Notes under the pieces: generated by a model
The model's database searches: none
Seen by the model: the letters and a program-made list of their open reading frames with translations, nothing else
Told to the model about the DNA's origin: nothing
NCBI GenBank assembly: GCA_019648995.1
Contig: BLXT01000383.1
Span: forward strand, 403,216-428,534
Origin: Plakobranchus ocellatus
Lineage: Eukaryota > Mollusca > Gastropoda > Plakobranchidae
Length of the DNA stretch: 25,319 nucleotides
Reading direction: 5' to 3'
Made by a program: the position numbers and the translations under genes
Part shown: piece after piece, positions 13,401 to 20,918 of the stretch
Layout of the letters: each line of letters starts with the position of its first letter
Numbering within the stretch: position 1 is the stretch's first letter

Positions 13401-14215
13401 CATCCTATCTCTGTATTACAGCCCCTTGTTTGGCAAGGATGATCTGGTATCTGAAACCTTTGGGGTAGATTTTACAGCAAAACCAAGAACTGCGTCTAAA
13501 GCATCCCTCACTCAGCCAGCAAAGAAAGTTGATTTGATGACTGATGAGGTAATCGGTTTCAGGCTTGTTTTATCTAGCAATAAAAATCAATCTGATATAA
13601 TAGTTTTTATGAGAAAGAAGCTGGCAGTATGGTAAGAAAAGACTGAAATATTTTTCTATTTTTCATGTGTTTCCTTATGCTTTTTTTCTCCTACATAAGC
13701 ATTTTTTTTGTGGGCAGTCTGAAGTTAAAAGATTCTTTTAAGGGAAGCAAAGATGTTTCTATGAAACTTCAACATTAGTGGTGACTTTGTTTTTATAACT
13801 TAAAACGTGCACTTAAAGCACCATGTTTCAAGCAGTAGGAGTTTTTTACTTTGTCATAAACCCAAGAGGTGACAAGAGCCAATTAAATTGGTCCATGCTC
13901 CTGATTCCTTGTTTTTGTGGTGAGACAAAATAGATCTTTTATCTTGAAATAAATATACAGTAACATATGAAATGTAAATAGTTTTATTATATTTGACAAT
14001 TCTAGGATCATATATCGAAAACTAATGGAATTTTGTAGGACAATGTAATAGATTTATGGAACATTAAAAAATAAATGATATTCCTTGCCAAAAAAAAAAG
14101 AGATTATTTGAAAAATATTTATAATCATGTACAATTGCAGGATTCCAAGCCGCAGCCGCCGCCACCCCTGTTTGGAGATGACAGTGATGATGATGATCTA
14201 GACTGGTTAAGCTAA
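1253..14215 (+). CDS. FKBP15: FKBP15 (FK506-binding protein 15 / WAFL) orthologue, 3' part, 16 exons, 5' end outside window
   Basis: Exons: 1253-1422, 2745-2864, 3308-3402, 3853-3955, 4451-4622, 4983-5119, 6048-6131, 6708-6779, 7491-7643, 8240-8332, 9133-9411, 10651-10758, 11355-11565, 12132-12888, 13422-13548, 14141-14215. All introns are GT-AG, phases join without conflict, and the product is 917 residues from the first whole codon. Landmarks matching vertebrate FKBP15 as I remember it are 'LTESRQQNTE' (about residue 30), 'IVQENERLK' (about 95), 'RYVEQS' (128), 'SERKRK' (268), 'KKIMNSVFQTLR' (494) and the terminal 'PLFGDDSDDDDLDWLS'. Residues about 90-490 are heptad-rich coiled coil. Residues about 535-850 are acidic and disordered. 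The family is known for an N-terminal FKBP-like domain (not present here) and for acting on early endosomes with actin and WASH-linked machinery. The family call is very secure. Exact exon edges rest on splice consensus and frame only. Confidence 0.95.
1423..2744 (+). other. FKBP15 intron with one small tandem duplication
   Basis: AT-rich intron. Apart from the 33-bp duplication at 2327-2392, nothing is recognisable. The short open frames here lack similarity to anything I know and have no splice context. Confidence 0.6.
2327..2392. repeat. 33-bp tandem duplication
   Basis: Two adjacent 33-base units, 2327-2359 and 2360-2392, both begin 'tgaattgtgtgtc' and end 'tttcgagta'. They differ at two positions. 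The unit length is a multiple of three, which keeps a meaningless short frame open. Confidence 0.9.
2745..2864 (+). CDS. FKBP15: FKBP15 exon 2 of window
   Basis: Acceptor 'tttgcag', donor CAG|GTAAGA, 40 codons, phase 0 at both ends. The Met/Gly/Ala-rich segment 'MGGAVAPYGSNMPAPTMEAN' leads into 'MHNITRIVQ', which corresponds to the vertebrate 'MSNIQRIIQ' block. Confidence 0.92.
3148..3165. repeat. (TA)n microsatellite
   Basis: About nine uninterrupted TA dinucleotides in the intron, about 140 bases before exon 3 of the window. Confidence 0.9.
3308..3402 (+). CDS. FKBP15: FKBP15 exon 3 of window (coiled coil)
   Basis: Acceptor 'cattgcag', donor AG|GTAATT, starts phase 0 and ends phase 2. It encodes 'ENERLKKDVYEQSNK' and 'LNEKMSSLIEKNQ', collinear with human 'ENERLKQEILEKSN'. 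A minus-strand open frame over this exon is a shadow. Confidence 0.92.
3853..3955 (+). CDS. FKBP15: FKBP15 exon 4 of window (coiled coil)
   Basis: Acceptor 'ttttaacag', donor AAG|GTAAAA. The split codon AG|A gives the Arg of 'RYVEQS', which is conserved in the family. It continues 'ALEQRNEGYKYSASQSQARV'. Ends phase 0. Confidence 0.92.
4451..4622 (+). CDS. FKBP15: FKBP15 exon 5 of window (coiled coil)
   Basis: Acceptor 'cttcttccag', donor GAAG|GTGACA, ends phase 1. It encodes 'VHLATELSSASSQISTLQLE', parallel to human 'KVTEELAAATAQVSHLQLK'. The reading frame stays open for another 23 codons past the donor, so intron read-through would add residues before a stop. Confidence 0.92.
4694..4868 (+). 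repeat. GA-rich purine tract
   Basis: Degenerate GAGA/AGAG repeats with interspersed purine runs, interrupted by a short 'gtgtatacatacacac' patch. The tract starts about 70 bases after the donor of exon 5 of the window. It creates Ser/Leu-rich open frames on the minus strand, which are not genes. Confidence 0.85.
4983..5119 (+). CDS. FKBP15: FKBP15 exon 6 of window (coiled coil)
   Basis: Acceptor 'tttgagcag', donor AGG|GTAGAT. The first two bases complete the Glu codon left by exon 5. It encodes 'DEQKIQSLTDSVREHKQ' and 'KSLEAKLATYTEELADLK', matching the human 'RKQLELKVTSLEEELTDLR' block. An AG three bases downstream of the acceptor is out of frame with this. Confidence 0.92.
6048..6131 (+). 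CDS. FKBP15: FKBP15 exon 7 of window (coiled coil)
   Basis: Acceptor 'tgtcttcag', donor GAG|GTAATG, 28 codons, phase 0 at both ends. It encodes 'SLSERKRKAAEDRRKLEED', close to human 'NLSERKKKSAQERSQAEEE'. Confidence 0.92.
6708..6779 (+). CDS. FKBP15: FKBP15 exon 8 of window (coiled coil)
   Basis: Acceptor 'gatcacag', donor AAA|GTAAGA, 24 codons, phase 0. It encodes 'QTIEGLRERLRKQQKSVNAE', equivalent to human 'EELDKLRQLLKKTRVSTDQA'. Too short to be found as a stand-alone open frame. Confidence 0.9.
7491..7643 (+). CDS. FKBP15: FKBP15 exon 9 of window (coiled coil)
   Basis: Acceptor 'gacattacag', donor AAG|GTAGTA, 51 codons, phase 0. 'EEISKEWQAKCDKMVAAA' matches human 'AELQTQWEAKCEHLLASA'. 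The leading ATG is internal, not a translation start. Confidence 0.93.
7679..7815 (+). repeat. (CT)n microsatellite and pyrimidine-rich tract
   Basis: A (CT)n run of roughly a dozen units at about 7680-7704 is followed by about 110 bases of C/T-rich sequence, starting some 35 bases after the donor of exon 9 of the window. Confidence 0.85.
8125..8227 (+). repeat. Pyrimidine-rich tract with a 43-bp internal duplication
   Basis: 'ccctccctcctcacttg' occurs at 8133-8149 and again at 8176-8192, each followed by a 'tccctttntaca'-like segment and further CCTCC units. The tract lies directly upstream of the exon 10 acceptor and may act as an extended polypyrimidine region. Confidence 0.8.
8240..8332 (+). 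CDS. FKBP15: FKBP15 exon 10 of window (coiled coil)
   Basis: Acceptor 'catgcctcag', donor AAA|GTAAGA, 31 codons, phase 0. It encodes 'LETVRSSGSSTEQQVSQLQD' and then 'MRVWKEK'. The acceptor follows an unusually long pyrimidine-rich stretch. Confidence 0.9.
8333..9132 (+). other. FKBP15 intron, no feature seen
   Basis: AT-rich intron with several homopolymers. The open frame that runs into it from the preceding exon has no recognisable content beyond the exon. Confidence 0.55.
9133..9411 (+). CDS. FKBP15: FKBP15 exon 11 of window (Gln-rich coiled coil)
   Basis: Acceptor 'ttctccaaag', donor GAG|GTTGGA, 93 codons, phase 0. It starts 'YEKLRAQATSMKDKYEERI' and becomes very Gln-rich ('AQQQTQRLRD', 'LQQQIQTLRQQLQQAQA'), ending 'GGSSADVATE'. 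Heptad spacing continues, so this reads as coiled coil rather than a plain polyQ tract. Confidence 0.92.
9780..9880. repeat. Fragment of a dispersed repeat (TAGATCTA / GAAGTGATCA family)
   Basis: Contains 'tctagatctggatctaagc', then 'gaagtgatcattggga' and 'tttgtctaa', then 'tagatctacatctg'. The same blocks in the same order occur at about 23575-23830, with 'gaagtgatcacttggga' and 'ttttgtcctaa' followed by TAGATCTA units. The shared order suggests one interspersed family, type unknown. The rest of this intron (9412-10650) shows nothing else. Confidence 0.5.
10651..10758 (+). CDS. FKBP15: FKBP15 exon 12 of window (conserved KKIMN block)
   Basis: Acceptor 'gattaaacag', donor AAG|GTGAGT, 36 codons, phase 0. 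'VKKIMNSVFQTLRAEF' and 'ESYIGSEILGIILNVIK' align with human 'VKKIMNQVFQSLRREF' and 'ESYNGRTILGTIMNTIK', the best-conserved part of the C-terminal half. The last 53 bases are copied in tandem into the next intron. Confidence 0.95.
10706..11200 (+). repeat. 53-bp minisatellite derived from the exon 12 / donor junction
   Basis: Unit 0 is coding (10706-10758, end of exon 12). Eight further units follow in the intron: 10759-10811, 10812-10864, 10865-10922, 10923-10974, 10975-11017, 11018-11070, 11071-11123 and 11124-11176, then a partial copy from 11177. Five of the eight intron units are exactly 53 bases; the other three are 58, 52 and 43. Each starts with a splice-donor-like GTGAGT (or GTGATA, GTGAAT, GTGAGC) and ends 'atgtcattaag' or 'atgtcatgaaa'. 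The body 'gattctgggaactagactg' mirrors the exon's 'gatcttgggaattatactg'. Confidence 0.93.
11355..11565 (+). CDS. FKBP15: FKBP15 exon 13 of window (acidic Asp/Glu tract)
   Basis: Acceptor 'tttttcatag', donor GAAG|GTAATG, ends phase 1. 'QTTLKLVNKVAENQ' follows on from exon 12, as human 'MVTLQLLNQQEQE' does. Next comes a nearly pure Asp/Glu run of about 40 residues coded by GAT/GAA/GAG triplets, then 'SKAAAAAKHE'. The complementary open frame (poly Phe/Leu/Ile) is a shadow. Confidence 0.92.
11395..11530 (+). repeat. GAT/GAA/GAG trinucleotide tract (coding)
   Basis: Imperfect GAN triplet repeat inside exon 13, coding an Asp/Glu run. Mixed codons suggest an old, interrupted expansion rather than a fresh one. 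Confidence 0.85.
11779..11832 (+). pseudogene. Decayed duplicate of the start of FKBP15 exon 13
   Basis: Intronic 'gttgtgaacaaagttactg' followed by 'agaatgaatagggtaaagac' and 'gaagaagaag' aligns with exon 13 'gttggtgaacaaagttgcgg', 'agaatcaagaggatgagg' and 'atgaagatgaag'. Read in the matching frame it gives 'VNKVTENE', a TAG stop, then 'GKDEEE'. The run before it has no pyrimidine tract or usable acceptor, so it is a relic, not an alternative exon. The rest of the intron (11566-12131) shows nothing else. Confidence 0.7.
12132..12888 (+). CDS. FKBP15: FKBP15 exon 14 of window (long acidic disordered region)
   Basis: Acceptor 'cttttgtgcag', donor AG|GTATAT, entered in phase 1 and left in phase 2. 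About 251 codons, rich in Glu, Ser, Pro and Ala, with no predicted fold. It includes 'GSGSDFEIVSESG' and ends 'PPPFFDDDDEDDDKDR'. Vertebrate FKBP15 has a comparable low-conservation acidic region here. Antisense frames over it are shadows. Confidence 0.92.
13340..13420 (+). repeat. Diverged 44-bp duplication at the exon 15 acceptor
   Basis: 'ttttaggtttgaggcgtcag' (from 13340) and 'ttttaagtttcaagcgtcat' (from 13384) are followed by similar 'tcattattgtatt' and 'cctatctctgtatt' segments. The second copy carries the acceptor of exon 15. The rest of the intron (12889-13421) shows nothing else. Confidence 0.55.
13422..13548 (+). CDS. FKBP15: FKBP15 exon 15 of window
   Basis: Acceptor 'tgtattacag', donor GAG|GTAATC. 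The first base completes a Ser codon left by exon 14. It encodes 'SPLFGKDDLVSETFG' and a basic stretch 'KPRTASKASLTQPAKKVD', then 'LMTDE'. It corresponds loosely to human 'DELFKGATLKALRPKAQ'. Confidence 0.9.
13549..14140 (+). other. Last FKBP15 intron, no feature seen
   Basis: AT-rich sequence between the last two coding exons. No conserved peptide or repeat beyond short A-runs. Confidence 0.55.
14141..14215 (+). CDS. FKBP15: FKBP15 terminal coding exon
   Basis: Acceptor 'acaattgcag', then 24 codons and TAA at 14213-14215. 'PPPPLFGDDSDDDDLDWLS' is nearly identical to the vertebrate FKBP15 C-terminus 'PLFGDDDDDDDIDWLG', which fixes both the gene identity and the stop codon. Confidence 0.96.
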   Translation, partial: DSKPQPPPPLFGDDSDDDDLDWLS

Positions 14216-15179
14216 TGTTAAGTAATGGCAATAATCCCAGGATTGTGGTTACTGTTTAGCTCGAGTGTCACAGGCTAACAAGAAACAGCGATTCTTCAGA
14301 TGATAATTTGCTTCATCCTCCCATATCATACTTCAAAAGTTTATTTATGTATATTGTGTTGTCTGGGTCTGTGTTGAAACAAATGCTACAAGTCTTTCTT
14401 TGATTCTTGGAATCATAAAATCGGAAATATGTATGAAGCATTTATGCGTTTTTTTATGCTGTCCAAGTTATTAAATTGAAACCTGTCGTGTGGGAAAATT
14501 TGTGGCTTGACGCTTGCAGCCTGCCTGTTTTGAAGGCAAGTGTTCAGAGTTTTATGATGTCAAAATCTAAAGAATGTCTGATGTGAAAAGTATGTTAGAT
14601 TTTTATATTCCTGAAATGTGAAGTGGCGCGGGGCACAAATTGAAAAAAGATAATTTTTAAAAATGACAATACAAGCTTTGATATCATATGCTATTCTTTT
14701 GTGTGGTGAGTTTAGTCTTAGACCTCGCATTGGCTTCTTAGAGCATAACTCTATGGTGCTTGAAGAATTTGCATAACTTCTACGAAACTAAGACCAAGCC
14801 CCTATCAGGTTCCTCAATCCAAACATCAGCAGCAATAACAAAGTACAACAATCTTGGAATAGAATTATTTCCCTAGACTGGATTTGAGAAAATTATTTTT
14901 TATACCAGTTTCTTTTCAAATTTGTTTTTCTTTATATATTGTTTTAAAAACAAGGTATTTTAGTAAACTGGTTTTAGAGGGGTTTTTTATGTATATTTGC
15001 TACCTTTGCTGGTATGGCTGTCCCCGCTCTCGTGTAACCTGATGAACGCTTGGTGCTGATATCTTGTGAAAGTTTTTGTTTGTAGGATTTGCTCATACTC
15101 TTCAAAGGCCAAACACTCACAGTTGTACCTCACTTATCATCATTGAGACCCCCTTTTTTTTTTTTTTTTTGTCGTGTTT
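14216..15179 (+). other. FKBP15 3' UTR (extent uncertain)
   Basis: Sequence following the FKBP15 stop codon, with no open frame of note. A variant poly(A) signal ATTAAA lies at 14470-14475, followed by a 'gtcgtgtgggaaaatttgtgg' GT-rich patch. The first canonical AATAAA is much farther on, at 15991-15996. I cannot tell which is used. Confidence 0.5.
14470..14475 (+). promoter_or_regulatory. Candidate FKBP15 poly(A) signal (ATTAAA)
   Basis: ATTAAA about 255 bases after the FKBP15 stop, with a GT-rich stretch 15-35 bases downstream, as is usual for cleavage sites. Such hexamers are common by chance in AT-rich DNA, so support is modest. Confidence 0.35.
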
Positions 15180-15205
15180 NNNNNNNNNNNNNNNNNNNNN
15201 NNNNN
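15180..15205. other. Run of N (assembly gap)
   Basis: Twenty-six unresolved bases bounded by long T-runs (about 17 T before, 12 T after), so the gap probably reflects a homopolymer or low-complexity collapse. Confidence 0.98.
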
Positions 15206-17425
15206 TTTTTTTTTTTTTGTAATTAAAAGACAAAAAAGCACCCGTGATTTCAGTAATTTAGTCAAATTGGATAAAAACACAGCAGTTCTATATTAAAAAA
15301 AAAAAAATGATCAACCTTATTTAGTTTTAATGTGTGAAACAATGACCAATGCTTTGATTGACAAGAAATCCCATCTTTTACATCATTTTGAAACAAATAA
15401 TTATTTCATGTGGTGGCCCTTCTTTATAGGTCATATCTTTCTTAAGCCTTTATCTTTCGTTTCTTTCTTTGTGAGCTCCTCAGTAAAACACTGAAATCAG
15501 GGCGCAAAACTGCTGAAGTAAATTGATCAGGTTGGCAGCTCTGATTATGTTTAAAGTTCAAATGTTTCACATTTCACATTGCCATTTTTTTTTTTAAGTG
15601 GAACCACATACTTTTAAAATCTCTCAACAGCTATGGATTCATGCCTTTGAACAACATTGAGTTATTACTGTTCAAAAATTTTAGATTACATTAAATATTC
15701 AAAATATGATGATCGGGTAAGCGGTGCTTTAGAAACATTATGAGTTTCTCATATTTAGTTTCATCAGATAAACAGTGAGTTAGTGGCTTTAAATGTGAAA
15801 TTTCTGAGTCTTTAATTTGAATTTGGTATCTATATGTATAGACATATCATTTTGTATATTGGAAAAAACAAGTGTATCTGTTTGGCGTCTATAATGTTTC
15901 CATAAAACAAAGAAGAAAAAAAGCTCAATTGGAAAAAATTTTCATCTTGTTAATGGTATATTTAGTGTTCTAGAGAAAACCCAAGAGCTAAATAAAAATA
16001 TAGTGACTTTCATTACACCCCCCCCTCCTCCCCTTCTGCAGTTATGTGTAATTCATAGAGTATTTAAAACCTTTAAACTGTACTCGATTGTTGTGTGTAC
16101 CTTAGCAAAGGTAATGTCTTGCCTTTTTTCTATTATTAAGTTGGTCTGCTTTGTTTTAATTGTTTTTTTTTTCCTTTGTTTAAATGTCCGTGATCTTTGA
16201 AATATGGTAACCTTTTCCCCATTTGGATGTGCAATACCTCAGGAGAAGAACTATCTACAGAAAGCTAAAATTTCCTCCTGAAAGCCCAATTTTAGGAAAT
16301 TGTCTTGGTGATTTATATTTTGCCATGAAAAATTGAGTTTCATAAAATTTCCCCTCACTTTTGTTTTTGCTGGTTTTTTTTGCTTTTTGCAACTATTTAT
16401 TTGTGTCAAAATCCCCTGGTTTTTTTTTCTTTCATTTCATGTTATGATTCTACCAAACATAGTAATTCTAAGAATTTATAGCTAGTGGTTGTAATTTATT
16501 GATTAATCCTTCGATTATTGGCCTCCTGAACACCTGCCTATCACTCCCCACTTTTTTTTTTTTTTAAAATCAAACTGGGTCCAATTTTGCTATGCTATTT
16601 TTTACATTTATATATTTGTTCTACTCAAATCTTATTGCAATGTTATGGTGAAATCTACTGATAAAAATAGAAATGTTTTGTTGCAAATAGCACTATATAT
16701 CTATAGGACTCTTGTCCATCTAATCTCTTTTTTATCACAAAATGTATTTAAAAAAATTTTTTTTTACATTTGTGATTAAACGAATAAAATAAAATAAAAA
16801 AAAGAGCAAAAGCAAATATTTTTGCTACCTTAGAATAAAAAAGTCTCATCAGACTTTGAATTAAGTGGACCCTACTGTAAATGAGAATTATGTTGATCAG
16901 GCTAACTGTAATAAGTGGGGCTCTAAAGAAACAGCCCTTGATACGAAAAAAAAAAAAAAAAAAAACATAACAAAATAAAAATTCATGTCTTCTATTTATG
17001 TTAATCAGGTCTCATTATTTATACTGAACTAGTTGACAAGAATTTTGACACTATGAGAATCTTTTTGAAGTCCAATTCATGTGTTGATCTTAGTGTCAAA
17101 TACATTGTATGTAATTTTCTATTCTATGTAATGAGCATAGTAATCAGTCATATAAAATCACCAACTTCAGCCTTACATGGATATTACCCTGTATAACAGT
17201 TCATGTTACACACCTAGGTCCCTCAATGAAAGATATAAGTGCTACATAGAGATGGCAGCATCATGATATCTTTCTTTTTTTTTCTTTTTTGGTCAAGTTG
17301 TGTTTAACTTTTTCACAATAAGATACTATGCAATGCTGATTAGCAAGTTTGAAGGTTTTGATTGCCACTTAATTTGAACAGCTTTTTCTCTTGTGCAAAT
17401 TATTATACTTCTCTCCCACCCTCTG
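15206..17425. other. Intergenic, AT-rich, no gene seen
   Basis: Between convergent FKBP15 and SAMD15. It holds homopolymers (including about 20 A at 16946-16965), a C-run at about 16017-16030 and AAAAT-type runs near 16785. The short open frame at 16003-16200 is low-complexity and unsupported. Confidence 0.6.
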
Positions 17426-17429
17426 TCAG

Positions 17430-17565
17430 GGTGGCTAGCCAGTCCCCTTGAGATTTGCAGGGACCCTTGTGTCGTCATCCTGCCACCAGTGCTCTGGCCT
17501 GGTGGACGGCCTGAAAGACTGAGATCACTTTGATGTGGTCTGGCTATATACAAAAGCCAACCTAC
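17430..17565 (+). mobile_element. SINE fragment (same family as the copy at 17858-18035)
   Basis: 'ctctggcctggtggacggcc', 'tgaaagactgagatcactt' and 'ggctatatacaaaagccaa' match the second copy's 'ccctggcctgatggagggcc', 'tgaaagcctaagatcacctt' and 'ggctatacacaaaaaccaa' in the same order and orientation. Its left part does not show a clear tRNA-like A box, so it is truncated or strongly diverged. The minus-strand open frame over it (17326-17553) is a repeat artefact. Confidence 0.75.
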
Positions 17566-17857
17566 CCTTTGACAACAAAAACCAGTGCATGATTTTTAAG
17601 AGTCTGAATCTTGCAGTGATTATTTGATTTGAATGTTTTATCTTTAAATGGAATTTTTTTGTGATGTTATTTATTTTCAAAGTTTTGTCCATCAGTACTG
17701 TAAAAACTAGTGCATTTATTGTTTTACATGCTCTAAGTATTATGTGATCCATAAGTAAAGCAATATAAACATTGTTCCATTAGTTTCCATACAATTGTGT
17801 AACTGGTCGCGATTGTTTTAAATGCTATGCTTTTTTATGTTTCTGTAATGCGTGGTT

Positions 17858-18035
17858 GAGAAGGGCGTAGATGGCACAGTGGATAGCGATTTTCCCAAAG
17901 GGATCTACATGGACTCTTCTGTCCTGAGTTTGAGCCCAGCCATCAACACCCTGGCCTGATGGAGGGCCTGAAAGCCTAAGATCACCTTGTTGTGGACGGG
18001 CTATACACAAAAACCAAACTAAACCAGCCAACTTG
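17858..18035 (+). mobile_element. tRNA-derived SINE, near full length
   Basis: The head carries an A box 'tggcacagtgg' (17872-17882) and a B-box-like 'gagtttgagccc' (17926-17937), spaced as in a tRNA-type RNA polymerase III promoter. A body follows that is shared with the fragment at 17430-17565 ('ggcctgatggagggcctgaa', 'gggctatacacaaaaacc'). The tail is A/C-rich ('aaaccaaactaaaccag') rather than pure poly(A). The minus-strand frame gives 'ARPQQGDLRLSGPPSGQG', a peptide I recall from spurious gastropod gene models. Not a protein gene. Confidence 0.8.
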
Positions 18036-20905
18036 GGAAGGTTTGAAATAATAAAGAAGGCAGGGTAACACCTAAATTTGATGATCAACAAAAAAATAAA
18101 GATGTGCTATAGGTTTTACACTCTTTCAAAGAAATTTTTCATGCTTTGTTGTCTCCAAGGAAAGATTTACTAAACTGGTATATTTCAATATAGTAGGGAA
18201 AATGCATTAAGTCATAGTTTAAGAGACAAGTCCAAGATAGATAAGTCAGTATTTTTTTTTCCTTTCTTCCGTATTTTTTTAAACGCTTCTTGCATAACTT
18301 GAATAGCTTTAAAGAGCATGTAGCTAAGCTTCTCCTATAACAAAATGTAATCCTTTAAATATATTATTAAACTTAGATCCCTGGAGACTTCACATCATTA
18401 TTTTTCAACCTGTGACCTGGTAGAGTTTATTTCCAAGATTGGTTGTTTTTTTTTTGTGTTCCAGATTAAATATAAATGAAATGGGTATAATTGAATCATT
18501 GTAGCATAATTTAAAAACACCTCCCCCCTTTTCCCCATGGATATAATGTTTTTAATAAATTATGGTTTTTCCGTAAAGCATGAGTTACTAATTTTTCAAC
18601 ACGTTTCTTTCTTTTCATATTGTATGATAAACATGGACTGATAATGTGCAAAAGTCATTTAGAAGCTCTCATTGGTTAAGCAAATTAACAGTTTTTGCGT
18701 GCCAAGCTCTTGTTCAACATTTTCATGTACAAAGATGAAATATTTTATCCTGTTAAAGTAAATTATTAATAAAAAGAAAACTATAGACAGTGAAATGATG
18801 AAATCCTTCTAACTACGTTTGTTATCCATATCTATGTGTGTATTTCAATTATCACCTTTGGTTCTTGGGAATGGATTAAAAAAAATAAATAAATAAATAA
18901 AAAAAAAAAAAAAAACTTTCAAGCAGTTTTTGATAATATAAGGAAATAAAGAGCATAAATATGTGATCAAAAGATGGATTTATATGTAAGACATTTATAG
19001 TTCTTCAAAACTAAAATAGACTAGATAACTTTGGATGGGTCATTACCTCCCCCCAGTAAAATAATAGGATAGGGAAAAAGGCCTCTTTGTATTCATCTCC
19101 TTTAAATTAATTTCTCAGCTTGGGGGAAAATCCCTTTTTTTTTTTTTACTGCAGACTGACATGAGAAGAGAGCTTTTCTTTTCCACTCCTTTGCTTATAA
19201 TACTGAAATCATTTTGGATAATTGGATTCTGATTTACACGGCATAATACAATATTTGTCCACTAGTACATGGAGCTTATGTTCACATTCAGTCAGACATT
19301 AAGTTTTTACTCGGATCTAAGTAGTTAGCCTAATAAGTTACACAGAAGTATAGACGAAGGTCATCAAAAAATTGGTTTGGAAGTATGTTTTATTGTAATT
19401 GGTTCGAAAATCAAAAGAAGATTTATATAACAGTGCCATATAAGACAATCTTAAGAACTGCATATTGCCAGTTGGAAATTTGCAATGGTCATTGGAGAGA
19501 TTTTGTTTTGTTCTGGTTGATACTGTCCCTGGTTTCAATGACAGTGACTGCAATTCCTTACCAATCAAATCTTAAGGAAAATGATTTCAAACCAATCCCA
19601 ATGAGTCAGATGTGATATGCCAAGTAAGACTTTCAAGAAAAAAAAATAATTTTAATTTGTACATTTTTTTTCTTTTCCTTTTTGAAAAATGTATTTAAAA
19701 AAAAAAACTCAAACTGCTGATATTTTGGCACCGAATAAACACATCTAACTGTATACTTTTCATCATTACCAAATTTGTAGGCTGCAGCACCAGCCAATAA
19801 ACAGCTACCATGAAAAATAAAACTTCTTTGTGAAGGCATATCTCCAAATTTTATCCTATTTACTAGAGCCGAGGAAGCTAGGAACCAAGCAAAAGAAAGA
19901 AAAATTCAAATCAGCTGATATCTAACAAAATGGCTGTATATTAATGTTAAAATGCAATTTGTGATTTGGACTGGCTTGGACTACTTGGAGACATACATAG
20001 GCTCTCTTGCCAAAACATCTTTATAGAGTTTAACTTCAGTCTAATATTTTCCTCTCAGGGAAGCAAAGAATGTAGTCTGAATTTGGGAGGTCAATACTGC
20101 TTTGACAACATCTTACAATGATTTATGTTCAGCTGCAGACAATTCATCAACAACAATTATATATGAAACCATGGAAATCAAGGTGTATTTGATTAGTTGC
20201 TTTTAATAGGTTTTTATTTCTTCATTAACCGATTCTGGAGTCTGCAGCAGGAACGTTCACATGACAAAAGACCGTTTGAAACTTGACACAAATTACTTGA
20301 ATCTAGAAAACTAAATCACAAGCAAGAGAAGCAGTTTGTAACTTTGTCAGCTTTAGTCAAAATGTCATGAGAGTTTTTGTTTTTTTGTAAGTTTGTTTGT
20401 CTGCATTGTATCAGAGATATAGAAGTAATATTCTTCAAAGGTGATTAAAAGAGATGGTTTAATATTTTAAAAGATTTCTCAGTTTTCATTTTCAATAGCT
20501 AACTAATTCATCTTTGCTATCATGATGTTGTATGAAGAAATATCCCTAAATGTATTCGTAAAATAAAAATTAACTAAAAAGAGTTTTTTCTCTTCCTTCT
20601 TTGAGATGCCTCATTGCCCACGACAAAGAGGCAAGGGCTTGCAGCTTTCTGGCAATTGCAACTATATACATCTTTTAGGATCTTTACACAAGCAAAGGAG
20701 GATATGTCTGATGACAAAGTCGGATTAGAGTCAATTGTAAAATCAAACACAGGCTATCTGCGGATATTTTTTTCACTGCTCAGAAACAAAAGTAGGAAAA
20801 AGTAATGCAGCATCTGTTCTTTTCCAAATGTCGATAATTTCATTTGAGAAAATGCTCTGCCACTCTAAGATGCCTATGCTATAGAGTAAAGCGAGCAAAG
20901 AAGAG
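18036..20905. other. Intergenic, AT-rich, no gene seen
   Basis: Includes an (AAAT)n/A-run patch at about 18878-18915. Overlapping short frames on both strands near 19338-19615 lack family resemblance; the plus frame has one hydrophobic stretch ('FWLILSLVSMTVTAI') but no signal or splice support. SAMD15 3' flank at the right end. Confidence 0.55.
18878..18915. repeat. (AAAT)n / poly-A low-complexity run
   Basis: A-run, four AAAT-type units, then about 17 A. Simple sequence with no visible SINE or LINE body directly upstream of it. Confidence 0.85.
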
Positions 20906-20911
20906 TTTATT
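20906..20911 (-). promoter_or_regulatory. Candidate SAMD15 poly(A) signal (AATAAA)
   Basis: On the minus strand the stop codon is followed by 'CAACGCC' and then AATAAA. A canonical hexamer only seven bases after the stop would give a 3' UTR of roughly 30 bases. Other minus-strand hexamers lie further on, for example near 20211-20216. Confidence 0.5.
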
Positions 20912-20918
20912 GGCGTTG

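Noticed and set aside
14708-14795. Short inverted repeat 'gtcttag' ... 'ctaagac' in the FKBP15 3' flank, considered as MITE ends.
   Set aside because: Only seven bases pair, there is no target-site duplication, and the interior is featureless.
17825-18091. Minus-strand 88-codon frame with 'ARPQQGDLRLSGPPSGQG'.
   Set aside because: It is the complement of a tRNA-derived SINE; a repeat artefact, not a gene. The same applies to 17326-17553.
19338-19615. Overlapping 76-codon frames on both strands, the plus one with a hydrophobic segment.
   Set aside because: No homology, no splice context and no codon bias visible; length is within chance for this region.
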